Source: Rhyacophila brunnea (taxonomy: Eukaryota; Arthropoda; Insecta; Trichoptera; Rhyacophilidae). Taken from it: a stretch of DNA of 64,000 bases. Below the pieces are notes generated by a model that was not told where the DNA came from, made no database searches, and saw only the letters and a program-made list of their open reading frames with translations. Positions 1 to 11,167 of the stretch are shown here, piece after piece. The position numbers and the translations under genes are program-made. The stretch is from the NCBI GenBank assembly GCA_022495005.1, contig JAGYXB010000653.1, forward strand, positions 1,426,001 to 1,490,000, given 5' to 3'. The stretch's first letter is position 1. The number at the start of each line of letters is the position of its first letter.

Positions 1-1590
1 TATATCCGGTTTTTTGTCTTTTTGGACAATATAGCTTGAACCTGAATATTCTTATTATATAATATAATATTAAAATAAATATTGTCTATATTATTAGTGA
101 AAAACGATGAGAAAATAAGCTGCATAATATGTGAAAAGTACATTTTTATTATGGTAAGTTTTAAAACTACAGTTTAATAGATACTAGAGGTGTAGGGGTA
201 AAAAAAATAAATTGGGGAAATCGCGAAAAGTGTGGAAGAAATATCATTTAAATAATGTTTTTGATTACTGTCCCACAACATTATTTAGGCGACAACAGGA
301 AGTCGCCCTTGTCGCGTATAGAATATTTTTCAGTGTTGTCATTTTTTGAGAAAACAAATCCCGCGAAATTAGGCTTTTAATTTATATCAATTCTATTCTC
401 AGTAAGTAATTAATTTAGAAGTCTAATTATTGTTCGATAAGTATCAATAGAAAAATTATTTCAAATAATTTCACCTCTCAATTATAACTATTACATTAGG
501 TTAATAAAGAAATATATCATTGAACCCACATTAACTGATAATATTGCTGCAGGTATTTATTAATTAAATAATTAGGAGAACACAAATTATGACTAAATAA
601 GTAAAGGTGAAAGATATAACATATTCAATATTATATTGATGACCCAATCACATTTTTTTATAATTTACAAATGATGTCTTTTTGATGTCGTTTTTTTATT
701 CAAATAAATGTAATACACAAGATTAAAGATCGGGGCATTTTCTATCGAATTTAATAATGCGATGGAAGCATACTAAATGTCTACTTTTAAACGGAAAGAT
801 TTATCCAGAATAAAAATATGCTTTTAAAATCCTGTTTATTATACTATATCTTCGAGGTGATTTTTTTTTTTATAAAAGAAGTACATAATAATATTAACTA
901 CTATAACCTATAATCTACATGGAAATCAAAAAGACGGATTTGCTTTTAGAGTAAAAATGTGTTTCTGCTATTTATAAGAATTTTCTTTTACATTAATATA
1001 TTATTAACTTTTATTCGGCGTCATATCCTTTCAGCATACGTTGAAAGATAAATTCAAGTTCATATTATTCTGATTCAAAAATATTCGACGATATATTTCT
1101 TTTTTCTGTTTCAAAATGGTAAAAGCGTCGAATAAATTACATATTTCAATAGTTCAATGCTTTCCCACGGTGATGTATTTTTTACCGATAAAAATGTTCA
1201 CAGGTTCTTGTATGCTTTGATATTTATAATGTTTTGGTAGACTTCTATTTGATTTTTTAAAAAAAACTAAATATATTTAATCGAAAATGTAGTCCACTAA
1301 TAATTTCAATATTAAACCATGTTTATATTGGGTACCTCATTATTATTTATATAAAATTTAAAATTGCAATAATTTTTGTATTAAGTAAAGAATTTGATAT
1401 ATTTTTGGACTAAACATAATGTTAAAAATACACGGTATAACGATGAAATTATAACTTATATTTTAATTTTATAATAGCGTTTACGTTGTTAAATTTTTTT
1501 ATTGTAAAAAAATAACAGATAACATGTAATGTTAATTTAATTTAATAAAACGCAAATTTTTATCGTACTTATTCCACTCTTATTAATTAA
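1..1590. other. A+T-rich noncoding DNA
   Basis: I see no gene, splice-delimited exon or transposon end in this stretch. It consists of A/T-rich sequence with homopolymer runs and short frames only. Confidence 0.6.
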
Positions 1591-1640
1591 TACCTGGACC
1601 GGTTTCGTCCGCCTCAGAGGGACATTTTCAACTGAAGTTG
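1591..1640 (-). ncRNA. Hammerhead-like motif, decayed retroelement tail
   Basis: Read on the minus strand, this block has the order TTGAAAA, a short stem GTCC/GGAC closing a 9-base loop, then GAAAC followed by CGGTCC. That is the layout of a minimal hammerhead ribozyme core (CTGANGA, stem II, GAAA), as known from terminal repeats of Penelope-like retroelements. The first core block departs from consensus, including an A where the catalytic G8 should be, so it is probably inactive. The same departure occurs in the paired motifs at 48.4-48.66 kb. The block is clearly more G+C-rich than its flanks. Confidence 0.35.
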
Positions 1641-1788
1641 ATAATACATTAATAATACTGGTTAGGCCAATGATCGCATTTATCATTTCTTCCCACCAAG
1701 CACAAATTCCTTATTATTGTCAAAAGACCAGGCAACCAGCAATTACGGGTCATCAGTCAATCGTGATTGAATAACATTGAGTTAAGTT

Positions 1789-1973
1789 TAGTAACATTTA
1801 GACAGCGGACGTGCCTAGGCTTGTTAAAGCTAAGCCGTAGCCAACTGGCACTTGTGGATTGTTCGTAGACCGCTGTGCGTATAGAGTGATTCATCCATAG
1901 AGTACCTTTTCGACGTTACAAGCAGTTACATCAAGACAGCAGACGCGCCAATGCTTGTTAAAGCTAAGCCGTC
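1789..1973. repeat. Direct repeat pair, period 134 bp
   Basis: A segment of about 50 bp at 1789-1840 recurs at 1923-1973. The shared core includes cttgttaaagctaagccgt and the preceding gacagc(g/a)gacg. The pair is G+C-richer than the surroundings. It may be a two-unit tandem array or part of a decayed retroelement; a nearby phrase (acgggtcatcagt, 1746-1758) recurs at 24773-24785, suggesting a dispersed family. Confidence 0.6.
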
Positions 1974-2039
1974 GTTTACTACAGAGTAACTCGGACAAAA
2001 CACATATTATGTTTGACCTTCGTTGCGCTAAATCTGATA

Positions 2040-2240
2040 CGGTTTGAGTGAACGTTGCGTTTATCATCCATTCTGAACTATTCATCATCATTCATAGTAA
2101 AACCGTGAGAGTGACATCCCGAACCATCCGTTCACCGGTGCGTAAATACCGAACCGGCTACAGCGCGCGCCTGCCCTGTCAACATAAAAGGTTTGTGTCT
2201 GGCATCCTGTTAAACCCCCCCCTTAGATCCGTAATCCACT
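2040..2240. other. G+C-richer block, unidentified
   Basis: This block has noticeably higher G+C than its neighbours and includes caccggtgcg and cagcgcgcgcctgccc. A 64-codon frame crosses it but has no recognisable domain and no convincing splice signals. It probably belongs to the same decayed element as the direct repeats just upstream. I do not call a gene here. Confidence 0.3.
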
Positions 2241-3473
2241 AGCATCTTATCTGGTACTGATCTTTATGAGTTATTATAAACTAGGTAACTAGTAGGCATA
2301 TTTTAAAAAAAAATATTTTACATAATTGGTATTACGCTTATAACTGAGAAATTATGTACGTATAAAAAATATTTATGTTTAAAATCCAAAAAATGTTTTA
2401 CAAAATGGTTAGTCAATATTTTAAATAATGTTTGGTAAACGGCGTTGCTACCCGTAAATCTTACAATGTTGCTTTGATTGATTGATTGTGTTGATGAATA
2501 GGATGAAACATAATATATAATATGTTATCCTTTGAGGATATTGAATTTTCTCACATGAGTTTAGTTAGGTACGTATAAACGCACGTGCTGTGAAAGAAAT
2601 GTGCTTAATATTTTGAGAATGGGAAGTTATTAAAGGAGACTTTGAAAAAAGGTGAAGCTTTTTAGGCATTTTAGTAAATGAAAACGAATATTTATTACTC
2701 TTCAGGGATTTTATAATTAATTGTTATTTATTAAATTTGTACTTATAAAATCAATCGTACAACGCGAAAATTAATTCATATTTAAATTTAATCTAATCTA
2801 TTTTAATTGGATAACGAAAATATATTTTTAAATGCCAGTAAGTAATAATATTATAAAATAGAAAATTTAAATGCATACTGATTAATTTCCTCAATTTAGA
2901 AATTATTTGATAGACGGATTGTATTACTAAAAACAAAATAAAATTACCTGTGTATATCATGATTTATACAGTAATTTAAGTAAGTATACTTTTAGAATGT
3001 TATATTAGTTAGTACAAAGATTCTCAAGTAAGACGGTGTGCCCCTTTAGGGTATCTTAACGCTCCTTGCAGTGTGTACCTATTTTAGTATTTGGAGAAAA
3101 AATAGTAAGTATAATATTTTCGCTTTTATCAGAAAAAAATAAAGTGTAATTTAATTATTAACATCCAAACCAGCGTTTCGCAACCGGAAGCTATAAGACA
3201 AAAAACAACTTTTGGGGGGCCACATCATACATAAAATATTAACATTATTTGAAAGACAATGTAAACTTTAAAAATTCAGAACGTAAATATTATAAGTACT
3301 CAAAATGGTCTATAAGTCAAAAAAAACGTTGGAAATCAGTGTAAATCTAAATATTGTGCTTATATGATACTACATAATTTTGATTGTAAGTTTTCGATCG
3401 TGCATGGTTGAAATTTCACTGTTTTGCTTAAAAATACAGTACTTATGCGAAATAAAATATTGTATTTACTATA
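2241..3473. other. A+T-rich DNA with a possible hAT end remnant
   Basis: The stretch is mostly featureless. At 3169-3225 the order ccagcgtttcgcaacc followed by a G-run and ccacatc vaguely resembles decayed hAT termini, but no matching partner or target duplication was found. Confidence 0.3.
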
Positions 3474-3867
3474 AATATCGGCGGTGTTTTGTAAAAAAGG
3501 CGAATCAACCATTTTGGCGAAAATGAGACTTTAATGAAAATACAATAATATGTACCCCACGAGCTTTGTTGTGTAAAAACGGTGAATTTGTATCTCCACA
3601 GGGAAGTACTTGAAAATGATAATTGACTAAAATTAAATTAATTAAAATTACGAATAATAAGCGAATGTGACATATTAGGCCTTTTAAAATATTATATAAT
3701 AATGCCTATTATAATCACAATATTCTTTCTAAGCTTTATTATAAACTTGTTAGATACTTATAATCATCCACAGGTCATAAACAAATAAATGTCAATAGTT
3801 AAAAATCCTCCTCCTGTAAAATAGCATTTTGGTTAATTCGCTCTTTTTACAAAATACCGACGATATT
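3474..3867. mobile_element. Fold-back (MITE-like) element
   Basis: The arms 3474-3519 and 3824-3867 are imperfect inverted repeats of about 44 bp. The left arm reads aatatcggcggtgttttgta and the right arm, reversed, aatatcgtcggtattttgta; they continue with gcgaat(c/t)aacca. The interior of about 300 bp has no coding potential. This is the structure of a non-autonomous DNA transposon. I could not fix a target-site duplication, so the outer limits and superfamily are uncertain. Confidence 0.6.
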
Positions 3868-4626
3868 ATCTATGTTTTAAAATCAAAATTTATTTTATAT
3901 ACCTATTACAAAAAAGTACTGCCTAAAATATAAAGGATATCATAACATTGCATTATTAATTTCGAAGGCTAGGTTTTTTTGCTTATTTATATGTTTTTAT
4001 CACTAAGCCATGTTTTTATACCAAGTTTCCCCCTTAAATGTGACACGTAATTGAAGAGATTGATATTAATTATTATTTACGTGATTAGCCACGACACAAA
4101 TTAATATGTTATCCTTGTACACGACAAGCTTAGATTAATGACAAGAAAAAGACCGAGGCATTATTTATCACATTTTTATGATATTTTTTGTGTTGGCATG
4201 CGTCCGGCCGCAGTAGGGGAGTTTTATATAGATTATCTATACCATGACATATTTTTGTTCACAAATCTAGTTAAATAAATAGAATATAATATATTCAACT
4301 GTTACGAATATCATGATAAATGTAAAAAAGAAGTGATAAAATATTTTTATTAGCACATAAAGTTGTGATGCTGATAGAAAATAAAGAAGATTTCTAAAAC
4401 TGAATTGTGTATTTATATAACAAACACTGCAAAATAGTATAAAAATTCCTACAAAAATTTTTAAAACAATACGTCAGCAATCGGGACACGAATTTTCGTC
4501 CATCTCATTCCGGCCAATTAACTAGTAGTCATACAACTGAAACACTTGAAAGTTTTTTGCTAATATTTTTTTAGATTTATTTGAGATACAAAAAAAAATA
4601 TAAATGTATAATATATTTAATTTTTT

Positions 4627-4795
4627 GAGCACTACAGTAGGCCACGAGGCCCAATCACTGTAGTTATTTAGTGATAGGAGAGAAACAATCACAAACACAC
4701 AGGCTTTGATAAAATCACATAAATATATTGTGACCTCACTGAGAATCGAATTCGGGGTTGGAAAGCCAGCGCAGTATGAACTGGACTACAAAGTG
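4627..4795 (-). mobile_element. tRNA-derived SINE, decayed
   Basis: On the minus strand an A-box-like segment (around 4773-4790) is followed by a B box, GAATTCGATTCTC (4741-4753), in tRNA-like order and spacing. The downstream tail contains repeated TGTG and TCTCTCC and ends near gcctactgtagtgctc. It differs from the main SINE family in this window, so it is a second tRNA-derived family or an old relative. Limits are approximate. Confidence 0.4.
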
Positions 4796-4984
4796 TTTGT
4801 ATCAAGGTACCGTAGTATGTAATTGATTACAAGCTAATATCAAGAATATCTCAAAATTTTAGTGTTCATGTAACATTTTTACATACGTACTTTTAAAAGA
4901 CTTCAGAAACATAAATAACTGTTGGAAAAAATGAAAAAGGTCTCACCCTATTCGTTAATTTGTTAATTTTGTCATAATTAGGTA

Positions 4985-5075
4985 GGGCATGGATAGATAA
5001 ATTAGTAAAGGACATTGGTTGGAATCCGATGAACGCAGGTTCGAGTCCTATCCGGCGTCACATTCCAAGATGTTT
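4985..5075 (+). repeat. tRNA-like B-box fragment
   Basis: A clean Pol III B box, ggttcgagtcc (5038-5048), is followed by tatccggcgtca. The upstream half does not form a convincing tRNA cloverleaf, and no acceptor pairing is visible. It is probably the head of an old tRNA-derived SINE. A similar phrase with ggttctagtcccattcaa occurs near 32733-32750. Confidence 0.3.
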
Positions 5076-5079
5076 CTAA

Positions 5080-6488
5080 AATATATATAGGTACCTACGA
5101 TTAACACTTGACGCATGTGATTAAACTGTAAAAATGGTTTTCTTTTGTTAAATAAATAAATTTATCTAAACGTAATGATTGTATAAACGACATCCTTAAA
5201 ACCTCGAAGGAACCAATATTATGCGGACAATTAGTTCAGATAGCTGACATATTAATATCGAGTTAATAATAAGATTTTGGAGAAGAGACCTCTAGTCAGC
5301 AGACAGTATTCGTAGTCATAGTAAGAAAGTAGATGCGTTCACATATTGTATCTGTATATTTCAAAGGTTTTCTAAATTTAATACTTAGTTTTTTCTCAAT
5401 TAAATCCAAATCCAAAAATCAGTAGGTATTATTTTGTACCAGGTACAATATTGATATTTACTTGAATTTCATATTATATTTAATTACTCTACCAAAATTA
5501 ATTTTTAATAATTTAGCTTAAATAACTGTTTTCAAATAAAATATTATGTTTTATTATACGTGTGCAATATGAGTGATTATTTATAAATTGTTGTTTCGAG
5601 AAAAGTAGGTAGGTGTATTAAGAAGTATATATATTTTTTCTCCAATATTTTATCAAATATTCCATACGCTTCCTGTTATAAGCCCGTTCATTCTGTTTAT
5701 TGCGAAAAAGAAATATGCTTCGAATAAATTGCAAGGAGAAATATGTAAAGGGATGAATTATATCATTTTATGAAACGTTACTGAAGTTATGAAAATATTA
5801 AAATAGCTCAAGTGATTTATTACAAAAATACTAGGGAAATATTTTACAGTCTTAGTCTTAAAATTCCATAGATGTTCCTACTTCATTAGGTACTTGAATT
5901 TCTACTTTGTATCATATTATATTATTCATAATATAATGGTATCTTGACAAAAGTTACAAACTTTTATATTTTTCAAAAAAATAATTTAAAATTATTTCTT
6001 AAGTTCTTAAATAATATATGTATGTTATTGCTTTGTAAAGTAAACGCTAATAAGTATATGCTTTAAGAGAAGTAGTTTTTTTATTTTATTACGGTACTGT
6101 TATATATATATATATATATTATAGCTAAGTCACAGACAACGGAATGTATAGTTATATTTTGTACACACAATCGTATTCTTGAATGATCATATTGTAATAG
6201 TACATAAAGTTATTTCTTATTTACATAAATTTAATTACGTATAGTATAAGATTGTTCAATAACCAATCCCGACTCTAATTGTAGCATGATATTATAATAA
6301 TATACAATCTGAAACTACTAACATACTTTCCTTACTTTCCAAATATTATATCATATTGATAAAAAAGCCACTCGTGAATTTTACTGAGCCACGTATTCAA
6401 CCAATAGACTAACCAATCCTAATCTGAACGGGCTAAACTTTACTCTATGGGTCATATTAATTGTAATAATTAAATAATATTTAATTAT
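5080..6488. other. A+T-rich noncoding DNA with (TA)n
   Basis: No gene or element end is visible. A short (TA)n tract lies at about 6102-6119. Confidence 0.6.
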
Positions 6489-6800
6489 ATGTCTGTTTGG
6501 CCTGCCTCTTATTCATTCCAAAAATGTCCTCTTTCAAGGTATCTTAATAATATAAACTGGATGAGCAGGACAATATTTGATGAGGGACTGGGATTCTTGG
6601 AACAAGCGCCTGTTGATAATATAGGTACTTTGCTAAATGAAGGAAAAATAAGATATGAAAAGATTAAAAAAAATGTACTATATTATAATGAGGTAATACA
6701 TAGAGTGCAAGGTGTAGGTAGTTTAATAGACCCAATTATACAAAGATATTATAAAACATCGTTAAACTGGCCTCATTCTCATGCAAGTAGACTGTATTGA
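6489..6800 (+). CDS. Hypothetical protein, 103 codons, unrecognised
   Basis: This ATG-initiated frame runs uninterrupted to a TGA and is G+C-richer than its immediate flanks, which is notable in DNA where random frames are short. The product is basic and tyrosine-rich, with a hydrophilic middle (KIRYEKIKKNVLYYNE, about residues 53-68) and the ending ASRLY. I see no signal peptide, membrane segment or known domain. It could be a small intronless gene, a retrocopy, an exon, or coding debris from a transposon. The upstream sequence carries no obvious promoter. I do not assign a function. Confidence 0.35.
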   Translation: MSVWPASYSFQKCPLSRYLNNINWMSRTIFDEGLGFLEQAPVDNIGTLLNEGKIRYEKIKKNVLYYNEVIHRVQGVGSLIDPIIQRYYKTSLNWPHSHASRLY

Positions 6801-7262
6801 TATCTGATGTAATTTGGGTGAAAACAGTTATTGCTCTTAATTGGCATCACCGATTTTAGTATTCACCTTGAGATATCATTTAACTGGTGCTTCTTATTTC
6901 GTATATATCTATCAGAACACACAAATTAAAACTATAAAACATATAAAGAGGTGTCATACGTCAGAAAAAATTTTACCATATAACCTTTAGTCCACAGTAT
7001 ATATGTCTAAAAAATATATTTACTACAATATATAGGTGATGTGATGATTCTAATGTATTACATAATATATTATAGTATATTAATATAATATAATAAATGG
7101 AAAGTCATATAAGAATCACTAGTGTTACTTAATTTAAAAAAATAAATATTATGTTAGTCTATTATAATCAGGGATCAAAACATTGAGATGGAAGACATTT
7201 TAAGGTAAAAAAATATTGAAGGTATAAACTTTTATTACAAAATTTAATATTTATGTCGACAT

Positions 7263-7910
7263 TAGGGATTGCAATACCGGTATTTCAAAACTGGTATTCC
7301 AGTGTTTATCAATACCGAAATACCGGTTTTAAAAATCCAAAATACCTGAATTTTCGGTATTAAGAAAGCACACTGATTTACGTTTTAGAAAATGAATTAT
7401 AAGTTATATGCTGCTAAAATGCAAATATATTGAGTGAATCCAACAGAGGTGAAAAAAGAATAAAACAAATTTTATCAAATATATTTATATACTTAAGTAA
7501 TTGTCGCGATAAATTATCATAATATTATTTCGAAATATAAAACATCCGGTGACAAAAATGTTCAATTATTCTATAATTATTGATGACTTTACAAGCGTTG
7601 AATTTAACAAGCTTTTCCTGCAGTCAGACTTATTTGCACTTAATGAACTTTTGAGGGGTTTAGTTAAAATTATTTGTAAAAAATTACTAGTTCTACAATT
7701 ATTATGATAAATATATATTTTTAAATGTCAACATAATACATGTAGGTATGTAGGTTTTTGTTATAAAACAATATTTTAAAAAGATTTTAATAGCTACATT
7801 TATTGATAAGCACCTACTGATGTTTATTTAAATGTTTAAGAAATACCGGTATTTAATAATAAATACTGAAAAACCGGTATTGACATTTTCATTCGGTATT
7901 GCAATCCCTA
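7263..7910. mobile_element. hAT-type MITE with 8-bp TSD
   Basis: The 648-bp element starts tagggattgcaataccg and ends with its exact inverse, giving a perfect terminal inverted repeat of at least 17 bp. It is bounded by a perfect 8-bp target-site duplication, gtcgacat, at 7255-7262 and 7911-7918, which fits the hAT pattern nTnnnnAn. The palindromic word ataccggtat and close variants recur just inside both ends, likely as transposase-binding sites. There is no transposase frame, so the element is non-autonomous. The perfect duplication implies a relatively recent insertion. Confidence 0.9.
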
Positions 7911-8193
7911 GTCGACATTAAATTAACCAACCTTACTGATCATTTTTATAAGATATACCTAATTTTAGAGGCCATGTCAAACTTCAAATTGCAATCACTT
8001 CATAACACGATTTCGAGACTTACCAACTTGTGGCAGTAGGCCCCATATATATCCTACAAAGCCTAACTGGTTGTTCAGGCTTACTTTTTTTAAATTTTTG
8101 ACCTTTATACGGTACGTAGGCTTTTAAGCTTAATGTAGTCATATTCTAATTTATTTAATATACTTTTTAATGTTTGATATTTTTTTTGTTATT

Positions 8194-8427
8194 GGTGGCC
8201 GCGCGGCTTAAGCATTGGACTATCACGCCGTGGATAGGTTCGAATCCAGGGTCTGGCAAGTACACATATTGTTTTTCAATTTGTATGTAGGTCAGTGTAT
8301 GGACCTACTAGGTTGAGCAAGTGGCTGACATCCATTTCTTGTAAAAAACAAAATCTGTTAATACAAACCTCTACTCTGTGGAGGCCCATATTGTGATCCT
8401 ATTAGGATCGGACATGGTCAAAAAAAA
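8194..8427 (+). mobile_element. tRNA-derived SINE, copy 1
   Basis: The 5' head is tRNA-like: gcgcggcttaagcattgg (A-box region) and ggttcgaatcc (B box, 8239-8249), a Pol III internal promoter. The body contains tatggacctactaggttgag and ggctgacatccatttc, and the 3' end has tgatcctattaggatcgg, catggtc and an A-run. These blocks are shared with the copies at 12.5, 20.96, 22.5 and 29.3 kb. This copy matches the family closely but lacks the first few bases seen in the 12.5 kb copy. Mobilisation would depend on a LINE; none here can be tied to it. Confidence 0.9.
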
Positions 8428-9071
8428 TTATTACTTTTTTTATTTACATCTATATGCACGTCTCTTCCATTGACACTTTTAAGTCAGTCATTAAAATTTG
8501 GTAGGAGCGCAATTTATTCAACCTTGAGTAGTAACTACTCCTGAGTCATTCCAAGTCATAAAACTTACTGATATTTCACATCCAAACGTAGGATTCTATG
8601 ATGTACCCGATGAAATCATTGTGTTGCATTGACTTCAGTTTATTTGTGATAGTATGTATCTCCAATAGTATAATTAACAGAAAGAAGAGAACATATTATT
8701 TTTTGTATACCATCTGGTAACCCTATTAAAGACAAACAAAATACAGGAAGACTAAATATCAAAGTTTATTTTCAATATTAAGTAGACTGTCAGTACCAAT
8801 ATTAATTATTATGGAAATCACTTCGCTAAGTAAAGTACGTACCGAGAGGTTGATTGTTTTCCAAAAAGTGGCAAAAAGTTAATCTTGTAAATTAATAGAA
8901 TAATTTTGCGTCTTTAACAAAATGAAGCACACACTTGTAAAGAATAATGTATTTTCTTGTTTATAAAATAAACTCAACACCCTTAATGTGGTTAATATTA
9001 ATAATGAACCTACTAATTAAGAGTCTTATATAATGGTTTTCAAACAATTTTAGATTTTATTAATGTTTATA
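8428..9071. other. A+T-rich noncoding DNA
   Basis: No gene or mobile-element boundary is visible. The left target-site duplication of the next element lies at its right edge. Confidence 0.6.
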
Positions 9072-9255
9072 GGTACAGCTGGGTTATCAGGAATACAGCG
9101 GAAAGCACATTTTGAAAATACCCGATATACTAGATTATTTGTTAACTTGGGTTAGTTTAGGTTAGGTGTGGTTAGGTTAACCTAACAAATAATCCAGTAT
9201 ATCGGCTATTTTCAAAATGTGTTTGCCGCTGTATTCCTCATAACCGAACTGTACC
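9072..9255. mobile_element. Short fold-back MITE with 8-bp TSD
   Basis: Arms of about 70-75 bp start ggtacagctgggttatcagg on the left and, reversed, ggtacagttcggttatgagg on the right; both continue through aatacagcgg and attttgaaaata. Only a short centre rich in ggttag remains, so nearly the whole element can fold into one hairpin. It is bounded by the perfect direct repeat tgtttata (9064-9071 and 9256-9263). Eight bases fits hAT or P-like elements, but this duplication does not match the usual hAT pattern, so the superfamily is open. Confidence 0.85.
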
Positions 9256-9419
9256 TGTTTATATTATAATGATGTTACAGCATCTAGGATACTGGTTTAC
9301 TGAATCAAACATGCCCCATTAGATGCATGAAGCGGACCATAATAAAAACGTATAATAAAATTTAATAAATACGAGTCATAATTTTATGTCCATCTCTCTT
9401 CTTTCTGTCGTGTGACTCA

Positions 9420-9960
9420 AGTTTGAGCGACGTGGTAAATTTTTCAAGATCCGCTTTCATTCAAATCAGTTATATATTTAATGTAGCATTTAGGGTATAT
9501 GGACCGAACAATGAAGTCACGTTTGGGTAAACAGTGGTTTACATACGATTTTCTTTGACCATACACGGTCTTTAGCTCAGTTGAGTGTTGTATAGATAGT
9601 TTTGACCACATCCCAACATTCTGTATTACATGTTGAGTCAAGCTTACAAATCGTAACGTAAAGATATGATCCTATCCTCAGGTTACATCTCAACTGACAC
9701 ATTTTTAAACGACGTGAGGCGATAGGGAAAATATAGTCACACATTTGATGGGATTTTGCGTCGTAGTAAACTTTTACCACAGTAAAGTGATTTTCATATT
9801 TTATAACATACATAAAGATATCGGAAGTGTAAAAGTACACGCTTCTAGTATTAATTTATTAGGTTATGTGTTAAGTGTTATTTTATTTTATATGTCTGTT
9901 GTATCAATCCAAAGAACAGTTAAAAAGCTAAAAATACTATTTATGAATTTAATTGTAAGT
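9420..9960. other. Moderately G+C-rich block, possible coding remnant
   Basis: Composition is less A+T-biased than the flanks, and two overlapping minus-strand frames of 65 and 87 codons (9641-9444 and 9840-9577) cross it. Neither shows a recognisable domain. The frame overlap and lack of splice signals argue against a normal gene; decayed retroelement coding sequence is possible. Confidence 0.25.
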
Positions 9961-10804
9961 TGGTAGATATTCTATCATTTTTGTGTAATAAGTTGGTACT
10001 TTATAAAGTATCTCAAATTCCAATTTTTTAACAATATAATGCGATTGTGAATATGTAGCCAGACTATTATACTTATGGGATTATGCGTACTTAACAATAA
10101 TTATTTTTTCACTGAAAAATAATGCTGATATTTTAGTTATAGTAAATTTAAATAGTATACAGACATAAGATTAAAAGCCTTCCATTATAATTGTATTTAT
10201 ATTATTTTATTTCATACACCTTTGGGGTGAAGCGTGTGTGGACATGATGTTAATGATGAGGGAATAATGAGTGCCGTATGAAGACTGGTAGTTGTTGATG
10301 GAAATGGCGAGTTTATTTTTGGAATGACATGTACTGTTTACATAGGTACAATAAAGACAATATTATAAGGTATAAAAACTAGTGAGATATAGTACTCGTA
10401 ACTCGAGGCTTATCGATACTGAGTGACTGATATAGACTGACTATTACTAGATCAAGATAAAAGAGGAGTAAGGCATTCATTTAATCGCGATAGCCTATAT
10501 ATTGAACCCACCATGTTTGAATAATGCTGACACTGAGTATCCCATGCCTTTAGTGAGAAATGAATTTTAACGTAATATTAATAAATATGACTGAGGTAAA
10601 AGGTCTTATTTGCAATTGGTAAATATATTTGTGTGAAATTCGTATGCTAAAAATGTATGTACTAAACAATATTATTTTCGCCGTCATCCTTTCTCACTGA
10701 GTAAGCACTAACCAATACCGCTGAAGGCCTGTAAAAAATGGATACAAAAATAATTAAAATAATAAATTTCCGCGATCGATTCGTATGTCACGAGTTTTTG
10801 CTAA
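9961..10804. other. A+T-rich noncoding DNA
   Basis: Nothing definite is visible. Short open stretches around 10450-10560 have neither splice signals nor recognisable protein similarity. Confidence 0.55.
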
Positions 10805-11094
10805 CAGGTGCCCTATGTTATAACTTGTGACATGAAGTCACCCGACGACATGACGTAATTGTGACGTAGCTCAATACGCACATCGAGGTGAGCCGCCCAA
10901 GCACACGGCTCACGGTAGATATTATTATGCTGAAACAGTTATTTGTGTATGGGGACAATTAATAACGCCAGTATTTGAGTAGCGTTAATTTCTCGAATGC
11001 TATTATTACTCCGGTAGTACGTCACAATGATGTCATATGACGTCATGTCGACCGGGCGACTTCAATTCGCAAGTTACAACATAAGGCCCCAGTG
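10805..11094. mobile_element. Inverted-repeat MITE, about 290 bp
   Basis: The left arm (10805-10870) starts caggtgccctatgttataac and the right arm, reversed, cactggggccttatgttgta. They stay similar through gaagtc(a/g)cccg, gacatgacgt and attgtgacgta, giving arms of about 70-75 bp. The interior holds a second hairpin, gtgagccg/cggctcac (about 10890-10915). No target-site duplication could be recognised, so ends are good to a few bases. The CA/TG termini are hAT-like but not decisive. The right end lies 13 bp before a candidate exon. Confidence 0.75.
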
Positions 11095-11107
11095 CTTGTT
11101 CTCACAG

Positions 11108-11167
11108 GACTCGTTGATCACCACACACCCATTATTATCTACTCAAATGTTATGAAGCAATTGAACC
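11108..11167 (+). CDS. Candidate internal coding exon, 60 bp
   Basis: A good acceptor (gcttgttctcacag) precedes and a consensus donor (gtgagt) follows. The frame that starts with two bases completing a codon is open throughout (19 codons beginning LVDHHTPIII) and ends with one base, so the exon is phase 1 on both sides and a multiple of three. Codon third positions are about half G/C, well above the background. The closing phase fits the acceptor of the terminal exon at 17138, making both plausibly parts of one gene. No family is recognised. A MITE ends 13 bp upstream of the exon, which could impair splicing. Confidence 0.35.
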
